DNA from: Sporichthya brevicatena
GTDB lineage: Bacteria > Actinomycetota > Actinomycetes > Sporichthyales > Sporichthyaceae
NCBI RefSeq assembly: GCF_039525035.1
Contig: NZ_BAAAHE010000018.1
Coordinates: 1 to 64,000 of the forward strand
DNA: 64,000 nucleotides
Direction of reading: 5' to 3'
The translations under genes and the position numbers were made by a program. The notes under the pieces are model-generated. The model was not told the DNA's origin and made no database searches. It worked only from the letters and a program-made list of their open reading frames with translations. This document shows, one piece after another, positions 50,076-61,609 of the stretch (within the stretch, counting starts at the first letter, position 1; each line of letters starts with the position of its first letter).

Positions 50076-51779
50076 TCAGCCGCGCCGGAGAACCGGCCCC
50101 AACAACTGGGTCACCTCGGCGATCCGCATGCGCAGGGTGATTCCCAGGTACGCCGCGAGCATCGCGCCGCCGCCCGCGAGCACGCTGACCGCGGCGGCCG
50201 TCGTGCCGCTGCCCCAGATCCGGTCGGCGATCTCGCCGATCGCCACCGCCGGGATCGCGGCGAGGACGGCGGCCAGCGCCATCCGCTCGTAGGTCCGGAC
50301 GACCCCGCCGTCGAGCGGGCCCAGGTAGCGCCCGAGCTTGCGGGCGGAGATCTGGACACCGACCGCGTAGGACGCGGCATAGCTGAGCGCGAGCCCGACC
50401 GCCACCCACCGCGCGGGCAGGAACGTGACGCAGGCGAGGGCGAGCGCGATGTTCGTCCCCGCGATCCAGACGTTGATCGTCACCGGGGTGCGGGTGTCGG
50501 AGAAGGCGTAGAACCCGCGCAGCAGCTGGTGGTGCACCGAGAACGGGACCAGCGCCACGGCGAACGCGGCGAGGACGTAGCCGATGTACTCCGCGTTGGC
50601 GACCGAGGTGTTGCCGTGGCCGAAGCCGAGGACCGCCATGCTCGGTCCGAGCACGATGAACGCGATCGCGGCCGGGATCAGCGCGGCGCCGGTCAGTCTC
50701 ATGCCGCCGGCCAGGTCGGCGCGGACGTCGTCGAGCCGGTTGTCGGTCACCGCCCGGGCCATCCGGGGCAGCAGCGCCGTCACCACCGACACCGTGATCA
50801 CGGCGTGCGGGAGCAGCATGATCAGGTACGCCTTCGTGTACGGCGTGAAACCGCGGCCGGGGTAGCCGTCCGCGGCGGCCGTCTCCTCGATCCCGGTCGC
50901 GATCTGGACCACGACGAGGTAGGCGATCTGGTTGACCAGGACGAACAGCAGGGTCCAGGTGGCCAGCCGGTAGGCCTGGCCGAGGCCGGTGCCGCGCAGG
51001 TCGAACCGGGGCCGGTACCGGTAGCCCGAGGACTTGAGGAACGGGAGCAGCGCGAGCGCCTGCACCACGACGCCGAGCGTGGTGCCGATGCCGAGCAGAC
51101 GCATCTCGCCGTCGCTGATCGTCTCGGTGCTCGGGTGCTCGCCGGCGGTGATCACGAGGAACATCACGCCGGTGACGATGACGACGAGGTTGTTCAGGAT
51201 CGGGGCGAACATCATCGGCCCGAAGCGGCCCCGGGCGTTGAGCACCTGCCCCAGCATCACGTGCAGGCCGTAGAAGAAGATCTGCGGCAGCAGGTAGCGG
51301 GCGAAGGTGACCGCGACGTCGTAGTTCGCCTCCGACCCCTCGCCGTGGGTGAAGGCGTAGGCGTACGCCGAGATCACCAGCGGCGCCGCGATCACCGCGG
51401 CGACGGTGATGACGAGCAGCACGAGGCCGATCGCCGTGATCAGCCGGTCGGCGAAGGCCTTGCCGCCGTCGGGGTCCTCCCGCATCGCCTTCACCAGCTG
51501 CGGGACGAACACTGCGTTGAGCACGCCGCCGGCCAGCAGGATGTAGACGATGTTCGGCACGGTGTTCGCGACGTTGTAGGTCACCGAGAACGCCGTGGTG
51601 CCGATGGCCCAGGTCAGGACGACGTCGCGTCCGAAGCCGGTGATCCGCGACAGGACGGTCCCCGCCGCCATCACCGCGCTGGAGCGGGTGATGCTGGGCT
51701 CGGCCGTGGGCTCGGCGGTAGGCTCGGCGGCAGGCTCGGCCGTGGGACCGGCGGGCGGATCGGGGGGCGCTGAACTCAT
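50076..51779 (-). CDS. murJ: Lipid II flippase MurJ (MviN)
   Basis: A 567-residue membrane protein with about 14 helices. It flips lipid II across the membrane for wall synthesis. The family pattern RSSAVMAAGTVLSRITGFGRDVVLTWAIG and the NTVPNIVYILLAGGVLNAVFVPQLV region are clear. The first 30 residues are a Pro/Ala/Glu repeat. The ATG at 51779 overlaps the stop of DUF6049 (ATGA). Mycobacterial MurJ carries a C-terminal pseudokinase that is here a separate gene. Confidence 0.95.
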   Translation of the reverse strand: MSSAPPDPPAGPTAEPAAEPTAEPTAEPSITRSSAVMAAGTVLSRITGFGRDVVLTWAIGTTAFSVTYNVANTVPNIVYILLAGGVLNAVFVPQLVKAMREDPDGGKAFADRLITAIGLVLLVITVAAVIAAPLVISAYAYAFTHGEGSEANYDVAVTFARYLLPQIFFYGLHVMLGQVLNARGRFGPMMFAPILNNLVVIVTGVMFLVITAGEHPSTETISDGEMRLLGIGTTLGVVVQALALLPFLKSSGYRYRPRFDLRGTGLGQAYRLATWTLLFVLVNQIAYLVVVQIATGIEETAAADGYPGRGFTPYTKAYLIMLLPHAVITVSVVTALLPRMARAVTDNRLDDVRADLAGGMRLTGAALIPAAIAFIVLGPSMAVLGFGHGNTSVANAEYIGYVLAAFAVALVPFSVHHQLLRGFYAFSDTRTPVTINVWIAGTNIALALACVTFLPARWVAVGLALSYAASYAVGVQISARKLGRYLGPLDGGVVRTYERMALAAVLAAIPAVAIGEIADRIWGSGTTAAAVSVLAGGGAMLAAYLGITLRMRIAEVTQLLGPVLRRG

Positions 51780-53869
51780 GCGGCGGGTCTCCGGAGGCGG
51801 CGGACGTTGCGCAGGATCGCCGTGCCGAACAGGACGCTGCCCGCCGCGATCAGCACGATCAGGCCCACCTTGCCGAAGCTGGTGACGTTGACCCGCAACT
51901 GGGTGGTGTCCCCGAACGGCATGCCGGTCGCGTCGAGCAGCTGGACGTCCACCTGGGTGATGCCGTTGGACGAGGCCTCGGCGGGGACGCGCACCGTCTG
52001 CTTGCGGCCGGCGCCGATCGTGATCAGGTCCGGGTTGGTGACGCTCAGGCGGCTGCCGACCCGCGGACGGAGCACCGGGCGGACCCGGATCGCCTGGTCG
52101 AGCTGGTTCGACACCGTCAGGGGGATCGTGCCGCGGGTGCTCGAGAGCGTGACCAGGTCCCGGCCGATCACCTGGACCTGGTCGATGTCGGAGGAGATGC
52201 GGTCGCTCACGGCGAGGGCGTAGTCGCGGCCGCCGGAGCGGTTGGTGCGCCAGGCCGTCGACACCGAGCTGAGCAGGGCACCGGTGTAGGTCGTCTCGAG
52301 ACCGCCCGGCCGGGCGAACAGCCGGACCAGGCCCTCGGCGGCCGCTCCGGCCTGCCCCATCCGGGCCACCTGCGCGGCGGCGAGCTCCGCCGCGGTCGCG
52401 GACTGCGGGTAGACCAGCGTCGCGCCGGCGTACTCGGTGGGCACCCGGGTCCGGGACAACGACGCGAGCCCGACGGTGCGGACCCACGGCGTGCGCTCGA
52501 CGGCGTCGAGCAGCGCGGCGGACCAGCCGGCGGGCGGGGCCCATCGGCGCGGCGGCGCGACCAGGATCGTGCGGGCGGCGTTCGGGCGCTCGAGGGTGAT
52601 CAGGGCAGTCTCGGCGAGGAACCGCTGCGCGGCGAGTGCGGCGGCCCCGGGCGCGCCGAAGTCGACCGAGAGCGTGTCGATCAGGCCCTGGTCGGCGACG
52701 AGGACCTCGAGCGAGCCGTCGTCGGACTCGATGCGGGCCCGGCCGGTCGGGGTGTAGGTCCGCTCGCTGGCGAGCATCAGCGCGGAGCTGGAGAGCACGA
52801 CGGTCTTGGCGCCCGCCCGGCGCAGTGCGCCCAGGGTCTTGGCGTCGGCGAACCCGTCCGCCGGCCACGCGACGGTGGTGTCCGACTCCCGGCCGAGCCG
52901 GGCGCCGGTGACCTCCTTCGACCGCGCGACCGCCCGCTCGAGTGCGCCGGGGTCGCCGTGCCGGGTCAGCGCGACGACGTCGGGGTCGGCGTAGGGCAGC
53001 GCCGCGACCGGGGTGTTCGCGAGGCGGGCCTTGAGCTCCGCGAGCCAACGGCCGGCCGCGGGATCACCCTCCTCCGCCGTCGTGCCGCGCCCCTCCTGCC
53101 GCTCGTGGTCCGCGGACAGCGCGGCCGCGCTCTCGAGCAGCTCGGGGTCGACCATCCAGGTGACCGGGACCTGGCCCGGGGCGACCGCGAGGTCGGCCAG
53201 CCGTCCGCCGGGCAGGAGCTCCGCGTTCGAGGTGCCGGGAAGGAAGACGCCGTGCGCGTCGCGCGCCGGGGTCCCGACGAGCGGCCAGATCCAGGTCAGC
53301 TTCGTCGGGGAGTAACCCTCCGCGTTGGGGAGGAACGGCAGGAACGTCGTCAGGGTCGACAGCTCGCGCAGCTCACCGTTGCCGATCCGGCCGGTCGCGC
53401 GGATCTCGAGCACATAGACACCGTTGCCCGGCAGCCGCAGCGCCTTGGCGGGGACCGAGACCTGCCAGGGCGAGACGCGACCCGAGGTCACCTCGCCGGG
53501 GATCCGGGTCGCACCGGGCACGGTCCGCATCGAGCGCCGGTCGTCGGACCCGGCGGCGATCGCCGCCAGGTCGCCCCGGCTGGTCAGGGGGGCGGTCGAG
53601 ACGCGGAGCCCGACCGAGATGTCGGAGAACGCGTCACCGCCCGGATTGACGAGGTTGCCGCGCACCGTGATCCGGCCCGTCGGCCGGGGGGCGACGGGGG
53701 CGACCGAGGTCAGCTCGAGCCGGCCCTCCTGGTTCGCCGCCGCGGTCCGGACGTCGGCCGGGCCGACCGCGGCCGTGGCGCCGGCCGTTGCGCCCGCCAG
53801 CGCCGGGGCACCCACCAACAGAGCGATCGCGGTGACCACGGCGGGGGCGCGTCGCCACCGCGCGCTCAC
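51776..53869 (-). CDS. DUF6049 family secreted/membrane protein
   Basis: A 697-residue protein with a signal peptide (about 1-30), a long extracytoplasmic region and a C-terminal membrane helix (around [19 protein letters not shown], about 668-687) with a short basic tail. This is the same order and place as Rv3909 of M. tuberculosis. The middle (about 180-470) resembles a TIM-barrel or deacetylase-like fold in shape, but I cannot support a catalytic residue set. Role in wall assembly is suggested by murJ. Confidence 0.88.
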   Translation of the reverse strand: MSARWRRAPAVVTAIALLVGAPALAGATAGATAAVGPADVRTAAANQEGRLELTSVAPVAPRPTGRITVRGNLVNPGGDAFSDISVGLRVSTAPLTSRGDLAAIAAGSDDRRSMRTVPGATRIPGEVTSGRVSPWQVSVPAKALRLPGNGVYVLEIRATGRIGNGELRELSTLTTFLPFLPNAEGYSPTKLTWIWPLVGTPARDAHGVFLPGTSNAELLPGGRLADLAVAPGQVPVTWMVDPELLESAAALSADHERQEGRGTTAEEGDPAAGRWLAELKARLANTPVAALPYADPDVVALTRHGDPGALERAVARSKEVTGARLGRESDTTVAWPADGFADAKTLGALRRAGAKTVVLSSSALMLASERTYTPTGRARIESDDGSLEVLVADQGLIDTLSVDFGAPGAAALAAQRFLAETALITLERPNAARTILVAPPRRWAPPAGWSAALLDAVERTPWVRTVGLASLSRTRVPTEYAGATLVYPQSATAAELAAAQVARMGQAGAAAEGLVRLFARPGGLETTYTGALLSSVSTAWRTNRSGGRDYALAVSDRISSDIDQVQVIGRDLVTLSSTRGTIPLTVSNQLDQAIRVRPVLRPRVGSRLSVTNPDLITIGAGRKQTVRVPAEASSNGITQVDVQLLDATGMPFGDTTQLRVNVTSFGKVGLIVLIAAGSVLFGTAILRNVRRLRRPAA

Positions 53870-54345
53870 GGCGTCTGCTCGGCCGCGATCGCCAGCTGTT
53901 CGGGCACCTTGGCCATCAGCTTGCGCTCGGTGTCGTAGGCCAGCCGGGACGGTAGTTCCTCCAGCGGGACCCAGGCCACCTCGTCCACCTCGACGTCGGC
54001 GTCGGACAGCTCGCCGGACTGCGCCTCGAGGAGGAAGTGGTGCACGGTCTTGTGGATCCGGGCGCCGCCGGCGACGAACCAGAAGTCGATCACACCCAGT
54101 TTGGCCAGGACGGAGCCCCGGATGCCGGTCTCCTCCTCGACCTCACGGACCGCGGCGTCCTCCGCCGTCTCGCCCGCCTCGAGGTGCCCCTTCGGCAGGG
54201 ACCAGAGCAGGCGGCCACGCTTGTCGAAGCGCCCGATCAGGGCGCCCTGAGGCACCGGCCCGGCGCGGTCCACCACGAGGCCGCCGGCCGAGACCTCCGA
54301 CACGGTCCGTAACCGCTTGGACGGCGACGGCGAGGGCGACGGCAT
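53866..54345 (-). CDS. NUDIX hydrolase
   Basis: A 159-residue hydrolase with the full Nudix box [23 protein letters not shown] (G-x5-E-x7-REVEEETGI). Rv3908 (MutT4) is the positional match in mycobacteria. Substrate (nucleotide or other phosphoanhydride) is not fixed by sequence. It overlaps the DUF6049 gene by four bases. Confidence 0.93.
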   Translation of the reverse strand: MPSPSPSPSKRLRTVSEVSAGGLVVDRAGPVPQGALIGRFDKRGRLLWSLPKGHLEAGETAEDAAVREVEEETGIRGSVLAKLGVIDFWFVAGGARIHKTVHHFLLEAQSGELSDADVEVDEVAWVPLEELPSRLAYDTERKLMAKVPEQLAIAAEQTP

Positions 54346-54481
54346 CCCTCGATGCTAGTCCGGTGATCACTCCCGGCGCGGGCCGTTGCTCCGCCGGGCG
54401 CGGCTGAGTCGGCCACGCCCGGCGGTTCGGATGTCGGTTCGGTTGTGGTTGCGGTGCCGGTCCGGTGCCGGCGGCTGAGCC

Positions 54482-54997
54482 TCAGCTCATGGCGATCGCG
54501 AAGAGCCAGTCGAGGTTGCGCCGGGGGAACTTCGCGGTGCCGGAGTCGAGGACGGTGGTCGAGCAGTTGCCCTTGACCGCCACCTTGGCCCACTTGACCT
54601 TGTCGCCGTAGCTGGCGTAGCTCACGGTCACGCGCTCGCCCGAACCCGTCTTGAAGGTCTTCTTGTGACCCTTGGTGACCGTCACGGCGTTCTTGACCTT
54701 GGGCCACTTGGCCTGCACGGCCTTCTTGATGCCGAGCTGGTCGTCCACGTTGTCCGTGCCGTACTTCGCGGTCAGGAGACCCTTCTTCGTGATCTGCACG
54801 GTGTGGGTGCCGGGCTTGTTGAACTTGATGGTCGTGCCGCCGACCTTGAGATGGGTCCGCTGGTGGTCGGTGACCTGGTAGATGGTCTGCGCCAGGCAGG
54901 CGGCGGACGCGGGGGTGGCGGCGGCGAGCGGCAGGGCGACGCCGGCGGCCACGACGGACGCGGCGAGCAGACCGGCAGAAGGAGTGAGCAGCGACAT
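54482..54997 (-). CDS. Secreted protein of unknown function
   Basis: A 171-residue exported protein with a signal peptide cut near ASA-A (about residue 33). The mature part is rich in Lys, Thr and Val with three Cys in the full sequence, forming a beta-rich stretch (HTVQITKKGLLTAKYGTDNVDD). The C-terminus is hydrophobic (LDWLFAIAMS). No family recognised. It is in the opposite orientation to pcnA. Confidence 0.7.
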   Translation of the reverse strand: MSLLTPSAGLLAASVVAAGVALPLAAATPASAACLAQTIYQVTDHQRTHLKVGGTTIKFNKPGTHTVQITKKGLLTAKYGTDNVDDQLGIKKAVQAKWPKVKNAVTVTKGHKKTFKTGSGERVTVSYASYGDKVKWAKVAVKGNCSTTVLDSGTAKFPRRNLDWLFAIAMS

Positions 54998-55122
54998 CGG
55001 GAACTCCAGGGGGTGGCGTCAGGTGATCACAGCGTGACCCGGGTTGCCCCGCGATGTCGGGATTTGGTCCCCTTTTGGCCGATCGTCGTGGCGCCCGCCC
55101 CCGTCACCTAGGCTGGCCCCTC

Positions 55123-56646
55123 GTGTCCGGACGCTCCACTCCCAGCTCGTCGACCGCGGCGCCGACCCCGAACCCGGCGGCCCTGTCGGCGGCCCAGCGA
55201 CGCGCGGTGGGCGAACTGCTCAAGGCCGCCCCCGTCGCCGTCGAGCTCGCGGACCGGTTCGTGGCCGCCGGCGAGCAGATCGCGCTGGTCGGCGGCTCGG
55301 TGCGCGACGCCCTGCTCGGCCGCCTCGGCGCCGACCTCGACTTCACGACGTCCGCCCGTCCCGAGCGGACGGCGGAGATCCTGCGCGGCTGGGCCGAGGC
55401 GATCTGGGACGTCGGCGCCGCGTTCGGCACGATCGGCGCCCGGCGCGGGGACTTCCAGCTCGAGATCACGACCTGGCGGACCGACGCCTACGACCGGTCC
55501 TCCCGCAAGCCCGAGATCGAGTACGGCACCAGCCTCGCCGAGGACCTCGTCCGGCGGGACTTCACCGTCAACGCCATGGCGGTCGAGCTGCCGGAGATCC
55601 GGTTCGTCGACCCGCACAACGGCCTGGTCGACCTCGCGGCCGGCGTCCTGCGCACCCCCCGCAGCCCGGAGGAGTCCTTCTCCGACGACCCGCTCCGCAT
55701 GATGCGGGCCGCCCGGTTCACCGCCCAGCTCGGCATCGGCATCGCGCCGGAGGTCTCCGCGGCCATGACCGCGATGGCGGACCGCATCGAGATCGTCTCG
55801 GCCGAGCGGGTGCGCGACGAGCTGGTCAAGCTGGTCTGCGCGCGGTTCCCCCGGCGTGGGCTGGAGACGCTCGTCGAGACCGGTCTCGCGGAGCGCGTGC
55901 TGCCCGAGGTGCCGAAGATGCGCCTGGAGATCGACGAGCACCACCGGCACAAGGACGTCTACGAGCACACGCTGACCGTGCTCGAGCAGGCCATCGACCT
56001 CGAGGACGACGGGCCGGACTTCACGCTCCGCTTCGCCGCGCTCATGCACGACGTCGGCAAGCCGAAGACCCGGCGCAACGAGCCGGGCGGTCGCGTCAGC
56101 TTCCACCACCACGAGGTGGTCGGGAAGAAACTGACCGCGGCTCGGATGAAGGCGCTGCGCTTCGACAAGGCCACGACCGAGGACGTCGCCCGGCTCGTCG
56201 AGCTGCACCTGCGCTTCCACGGCTACGGCACCGGGGAGTGGACCGACTCGGCGGTGCGCCGGTACGTCCGCGACGCCGGGCACCTGCTGCCGCGGCTCCA
56301 CAAGCTGACCCGGGCGGACTGCACGACCCGCAACAAGCGCAAGGCCGCGGCCCTCGCCCGGTCCTACGACTCCCTCGAGGAGCGCATCGCGGTGCTCGCC
56401 GAGCAGGAGGAGCTGGCCTCGATCCGGCCCGCCCTCGACGGCAACGCGATCATGGCCGAGCTCGGGATCCGGCCCGGCCCGGTCGTCGGCGAGGCCTACA
56501 AGTACCTCCTCGAACTCCGCATGGACCGCGGCCCGATGACGGAGGAGGAGGCGCGCGCCGAGCTCCACGCGTGGTGGGCGGCCCGGTCCGAGTCCGCCGA
56601 CGAGCCCGGAAGCGAACCCGGGAAAGGAACCGGAACGCCGCAGTAA
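55123..56646 (+). CDS. pcnA: CCA tRNA nucleotidyltransferase / poly(A) polymerase family
   Basis: A 507-residue enzyme that adds or repairs the CCA end of tRNA. The catalytic head has ALVGGSVRDALLGRLGADLDFTT, and an HD domain follows with the metal-binding HRHKDVYEHTLTV and AALMHDVGKPKT. GTG 55123 follows a TAGGCT -10-like hexamer by about eight bases, with no ribosome-binding site, so a leaderless message is possible. Rv3907 (pcnA) is in the same place in mycobacteria. The tRNA-Ile in this window lacks an encoded CCA, so such an enzyme is needed. Confidence 0.95.
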   Translation: MSGRSTPSSSTAAPTPNPAALSAAQRRAVGELLKAAPVAVELADRFVAAGEQIALVGGSVRDALLGRLGADLDFTTSARPERTAEILRGWAEAIWDVGAAFGTIGARRGDFQLEITTWRTDAYDRSSRKPEIEYGTSLAEDLVRRDFTVNAMAVELPEIRFVDPHNGLVDLAAGVLRTPRSPEESFSDDPLRMMRAARFTAQLGIGIAPEVSAAMTAMADRIEIVSAERVRDELVKLVCARFPRRGLETLVETGLAERVLPEVPKMRLEIDEHHRHKDVYEHTLTVLEQAIDLEDDGPDFTLRFAALMHDVGKPKTRRNEPGGRVSFHHHEVVGKKLTAARMKALRFDKATTEDVARLVELHLRFHGYGTGEWTDSAVRRYVRDAGHLLPRLHKLTRADCTTRNKRKAAALARSYDSLEERIAVLAEQEELASIRPALDGNAIMAELGIRPGPVVGEAYKYLLELRMDRGPMTEEEARAELHAWWAARSESADEPGSEPGKGTGTPQ

Positions 56647-56865
56647 CGCAGGCGAACGGACATTTCGCTCCAATGGGGCGTTCCGGGCCGGCGCAACACC
56701 CGAAACGCATTCCGAACCGGTAACGGGCCCTGCCGTTGGGCACTTAACCCTGCCTACGGTGCGAGTCACCTATGCCGAGTGACCTCGGCGGATGTAGGAA
56801 TGCTCTGACGGCACCACCCTGCGTAACCACACCTGCTTGGACAGCCTGCTAGGAGGAGCGACCGG

Positions 56866-58542
56866 ATGAGAGCCCTGAAGCGCGGACACAAAGTGGTGGC
56901 GCTGGCCGCCGCAGGGATGCTCCTGGCGACCGGCTGCGGCGGCGACGACGACAACAACGCCGGCTCGGACGCTCAGGGCAACCTGACCGGCCCGATCACC
57001 GAGGGCGGCACCGTCAGCGTCCACGGCTGCAAGCCCGAGCGTCCCCTGCTGCCGGCGGACACCGCTGAGGTCTGCGGCGGCGACGTGCTCGACAACGTCA
57101 CCGCGAAGCTGGTCCGGTACCACCCGGAGACCGGCGACCTCGAGAACGACCTCGCCGAGTCGATCGAGACCAAGGACAGCAAGACCTTCACGGTCAAGCT
57201 GCTCAAGGGCGTCAAGTTCCACGACGGCACCGAGGTCGACGCCGACAGCTTCATCGACGCGTGGAACTTCGCCGCGTACGCGAAGAACGCCCAGCAGAAC
57301 GCGTCCTTCTTCTCCCAGATCCAGGGCTTCGAGGACGTGAACCCGGAGGACCCGGACGGCGACGGCCCGAAGGACCCGCCGGACCCCAAGACCGACAAGC
57401 TGTCGGGCCTGAAGAAGGTCAACGACACGACGTTCACGATCACGCTGACGCGGCGTAACTCGACGTTCCCGATCCGGCTCGGCTACACCGCCTTCTCCCC
57501 GCTGCCCGAGTCGTTCTTCAAGGACAAGGGCAAGTCCTTCGGCAAGAAGCCGATCGGTGCCGGTCCGTTCAAGCTGACCTCGTTCAACCCGGACCGCGAG
57601 ATCGTCCTCGAGAAGGACCCGAACTACGACCGGGCGCGTAAGCCGCACATCGACAAGGTCATCTACCGGATCTACACCAGCGAGGACGCCGCCTACGCGG
57701 ACGTGCAGGCGAACCAGCTGGACATCACGAACATCATCCCGACGAGCAAGCAGCTCGACCGCCTCTACGCGCGGGACCTCGGTGGCCGCTTCGCGACCCG
57801 CGCCGAGGGCGTGTTCCAGTCGATCACCTTCCCGCCGACCAAGACCGACCCGTCGTACTCGAACCCGAAGCTCCGGCAGGCGATCTCCATGGCGATCGAC
57901 CGGGAGCAGGTCATCAAGCTCGCCTTCCCGGAGCGGGAGCCGGCCACCGGCTGGGTCTCCCCGGTCGTCAACGGCTACAAGGCCGGCGCGTGCGGTGAGT
58001 ACTGCACCTACAACCCCGAGCGGGCCAAGCAGCTCTTCGAGGAAGCCGGCGGCTACAACGGCACGATGACGCTCGCCTACAACGGCGGCGGCAACCACGA
58101 GGTGTGGACCGAGGCGGTCTGCAACAGCATCCGCAGCGTTCTCGGTGTCGAGTGCATCGCCAAGGGCTCGGTCGACTTCGCGAGCTTCCGCTCCGCTATC
58201 GAGGCCAAGGAGCAGAAGGGCATGTTCCGCACCGGGTGGCAGATGGACTACCCGTCGATCGAGAACTTCCTCGAGCCGATCTACAAGACCAACGCCTCGT
58301 CGAACGACGGCAACTACTCGAACAAGGAGTTCGACAAGCTGCTGAACGACGCGGCCGCGGCGGCGAGCGAGGAGGAGGGCTACGCGCTCTACCAGCAGGC
58401 CGAGGCTCTGCTGGCGGAGGACATGCCCGCCATCCCGCTCTGGTACGGCGCGGCCATCCACGGGCACTCGAACAAGGTCACCAACGTGAAGGTCACGGTG
58501 TTCGGCACCTACGACTTCTCGTCGGTGACGGTCATCAAGTAA
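56866..58542 (+). CDS. ABC transporter substrate-binding lipoprotein (family 5, oligopeptide/dipeptide)
   Basis: A 558-residue binding protein. The lipobox is at residue 24 (LLATGC), so it is anchored at the outer face of the membrane. Family 5 pattern is visible: FTVKLLKGVKFHDGTEVDADSF and RQAISMAIDREQVIKLAF. It binds peptides or a related solute. An AGGAGG site (56851-56856) precedes the ATG. It leads the five-gene importer. Confidence 0.93.
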   Translation: MRALKRGHKVVALAAAGMLLATGCGGDDDNNAGSDAQGNLTGPITEGGTVSVHGCKPERPLLPADTAEVCGGDVLDNVTAKLVRYHPETGDLENDLAESIETKDSKTFTVKLLKGVKFHDGTEVDADSFIDAWNFAAYAKNAQQNASFFSQIQGFEDVNPEDPDGDGPKDPPDPKTDKLSGLKKVNDTTFTITLTRRNSTFPIRLGYTAFSPLPESFFKDKGKSFGKKPIGAGPFKLTSFNPDREIVLEKDPNYDRARKPHIDKVIYRIYTSEDAAYADVQANQLDITNIIPTSKQLDRLYARDLGGRFATRAEGVFQSITFPPTKTDPSYSNPKLRQAISMAIDREQVIKLAFPEREPATGWVSPVVNGYKAGACGEYCTYNPERAKQLFEEAGGYNGTMTLAYNGGGNHEVWTEAVCNSIRSVLGVECIAKGSVDFASFRSAIEAKEQKGMFRTGWQMDYPSIENFLEPIYKTNASSNDGNYSNKEFDKLLNDAAAAASEEEGYALYQQAEALLAEDMPAIPLWYGAAIHGHSNKVTNVKVTVFGTYDFSSVTVIK

Positions 58543-58574
58543 GTCCACGCGCCGAACCGGTTCCACCGTCAGCT

Positions 58575-58607
58575 GATGGTCCCTCGCACACACCGCGGGG
58601 GACCATC
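58575..58607 (+). terminator. Hairpin between binding protein and permease genes
   Basis: A 9-bp stem GATGGTCCC (58575-58583) with GGGACCATC (58599-58607) and a 15-base loop. It probably attenuates transcription so that the binding protein is made in excess. Confidence 0.55.
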
Positions 58608-58708
58608 GCTGTTCCGGGGCCCGGTTCTCCGCCGGACCGTCCGGATCCGCGTAGCCTGATCGCGCCGGGTCGCCCGCCCGGTGCTCAGACCGTCCCCTGG
58701 AGCTGCTG

Positions 58709-59632
58709 ATGGGTCGTTACGTCCTCAGGCGCCTTCTCCAGATGGCGTTCGTCCTCCTGGGCGCGACCTTCCTCGTCTTCGCGATGGTCTACGCCCTGCC
58801 GGGCGACCCGCTGGCGGGCAAGTGCGGTGAGCGACCCTGCTCGGCGGAGTACGTCCGGGCCGAGACCGAGCGCCTGCACCTGGACGACCCCCTCCCGGTC
58901 CAGTACGGCCACTACCTGAAGGGGCTCGCGCAGGGCGACTTCGGGACGACGGCCTCGGGCGACGACGTGCTCGACGAGATCAAGCGGACCTATCCGGTGA
59001 CGCTCCGGCTGGGCACGATCGCGATCATCTTCGTCGCCATCGTGGGCGTCGGTGCCGGGATCATCGCCGGCGTCAGACGCAACGGATTGTTCGACCGCGT
59101 CTCCCTGGCCGGGACCCTGTTCGTGATCTCGCTGCCGATCTTCGTCATCGGCACGACGATGCAGTACTTCCTCGGGATCAAGATGGGGCTGTTCCCGGTG
59201 ACCGCGACCAACGGGTCCTGGGGCCAACTGATCATGCCCGGCATGGCGGTGGGATCTCTGTCCCTCGCCTACGCCACCCGAATAACCAGAACCAGCGTCG
59301 CGGAGAACCTGCGCGCCGACTTCGTCCGCACCGCCCGAGCGAAGGGGATGCCGGAGCACCGGGTGGTGGGCATCCACACCATGCGGAACTCGATGATCCC
59401 GATCATCACGTTCCTCGGCACCGAGTTCGGGAGCCTGCTCGGCGGCGCGATCGTCACCGAGGGCATCTTCAACATCCCCGGCGTCGGTGGTCTTGTCTTC
59501 CGCGCGATCGCGTTGCGTGAGGGAGCGCTGGTGGTCGGTGTCGCCACCTTCCTGATCCTGATCTTCCTGGTGGTCAGTCTGATCATCGACCTGATGTACG
59601 CCGTCCTCGACCCGAGGATTCGCTATGAGTGA
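58709..59632 (+). CDS. ABC transporter permease (DppB type)
   Basis: A 307-residue permease with about six membrane helices and the ABC contact loop EHRVVGIHTMRNSMIPIITFLG. The first 20 residues MGRYVLRRLLQMAFVLLGATFLVFAM are typical of DppB/OppB. It overlaps the next gene by eight bases. Confidence 0.93.
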   Translation: MGRYVLRRLLQMAFVLLGATFLVFAMVYALPGDPLAGKCGERPCSAEYVRAETERLHLDDPLPVQYGHYLKGLAQGDFGTTASGDDVLDEIKRTYPVTLRLGTIAIIFVAIVGVGAGIIAGVRRNGLFDRVSLAGTLFVISLPIFVIGTTMQYFLGIKMGLFPVTATNGSWGQLIMPGMAVGSLSLAYATRITRTSVAENLRADFVRTARAKGMPEHRVVGIHTMRNSMIPIITFLGTEFGSLLGGAIVTEGIFNIPGVGGLVFRAIALREGALVVGVATFLILIFLVVSLIIDLMYAVLDPRIRYE

Positions 59633-60557
59633 TCCGTCCGCCGTCTCGGCCGACCTGACCTCCGCCCACGTCGGCGAGGGGTCCCAGGAGTCCGCGCGAT
59701 CTCTCGGTCGCGACGCCTGGGACGATCTACGGAAGCGCCCGATGGTCATCGCGGCCGTCGTCATGATCGGGATCCTGATCGTGATGGCCGCGTTCCCCGG
59801 CCTGTTCACGTCGCGGGGGCCGCGCGACTGCGTCCCCCTCTACGCCCGTGAAGGGCCGTCAGGCGACGCCTGGTTCGGACGGGACCTGCTCGGTTGCGAC
59901 GTCTACGCGCGCACCATCTACGGCGCTCGCGCCTCGGTGGTCGTCGGGGTGCTCGCCGCGGCGATGGTGTTCGTCGTCGGGGTCACCCTCGGCATGATCG
60001 CCGGGTACTTCGGCGGGTTCGTCGACACGGTGATCTCCCGTACCGCAGACGTCTTCTACGGCATCCCGTTCATCCTCGGCGCGATCATCGTCCTGATCTC
60101 GCTGCCCACCGGGTCCGACACCGCGTTCTGGATCCCGGTCATGAAGGTCGTCCTGGCGCTGACCGTGCTCGTGTGGCCGGCGATGGGCCGCCTCATGAGA
60201 TCGAGCGTGCTGCAGATCAAACAGGCGGACTACGTCGCGGCCGCGCGCGCGCTCGGTGCCTCCTCCCCGCGGATCCTGCGGACGCACGTGCTGCCGAACG
60301 CGGTGCAGCCGGCCATCGTCTACGCGACGGTCGCCCTCGGTGCGTTCATCGGGGCCGAGGCCACGTTGTCCTACCTCGGCGTCGGTCTCCGCCCGCCGGT
60401 CGTCTCGTGGGGCATCGACATCAACCGCGCCACGGGCTACATGCAGTCGAGTCCGCACATGTTGTTCTTCCCGGCGGTGTTCCTGTCGATCACGGTGCTG
60501 GCGTTCATCATGCTCGGCGACGCCGTGCGTGACGCCCTCGACCCGAAGCTGCGCTGA
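59625..60557 (+). CDS. ABC transporter permease (DppC type)
   Basis: A 310-residue permease with about six helices and the contact loop VAAARALGASSPRILRTHVLPNAVQP. A cytoplasmic N-terminus of about 40 residues precedes the first helix. Confidence 0.93.
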   Translation: MSDPSAVSADLTSAHVGEGSQESARSLGRDAWDDLRKRPMVIAAVVMIGILIVMAAFPGLFTSRGPRDCVPLYAREGPSGDAWFGRDLLGCDVYARTIYGARASVVVGVLAAAMVFVVGVTLGMIAGYFGGFVDTVISRTADVFYGIPFILGAIIVLISLPTGSDTAFWIPVMKVVLALTVLVWPAMGRLMRSSVLQIKQADYVAAARALGASSPRILRTHVLPNAVQPAIVYATVALGAFIGAEATLSYLGVGLRPPVVSWGIDINRATGYMQSSPHMLFFPAVFLSITVLAFIMLGDAVRDALDPKLR

Positions 60558-60568
60558 GAGGACCGCGA

Positions 60569-61589
<1,021 letters not shown>

Positions 61590-61609
<20 letters not shown>

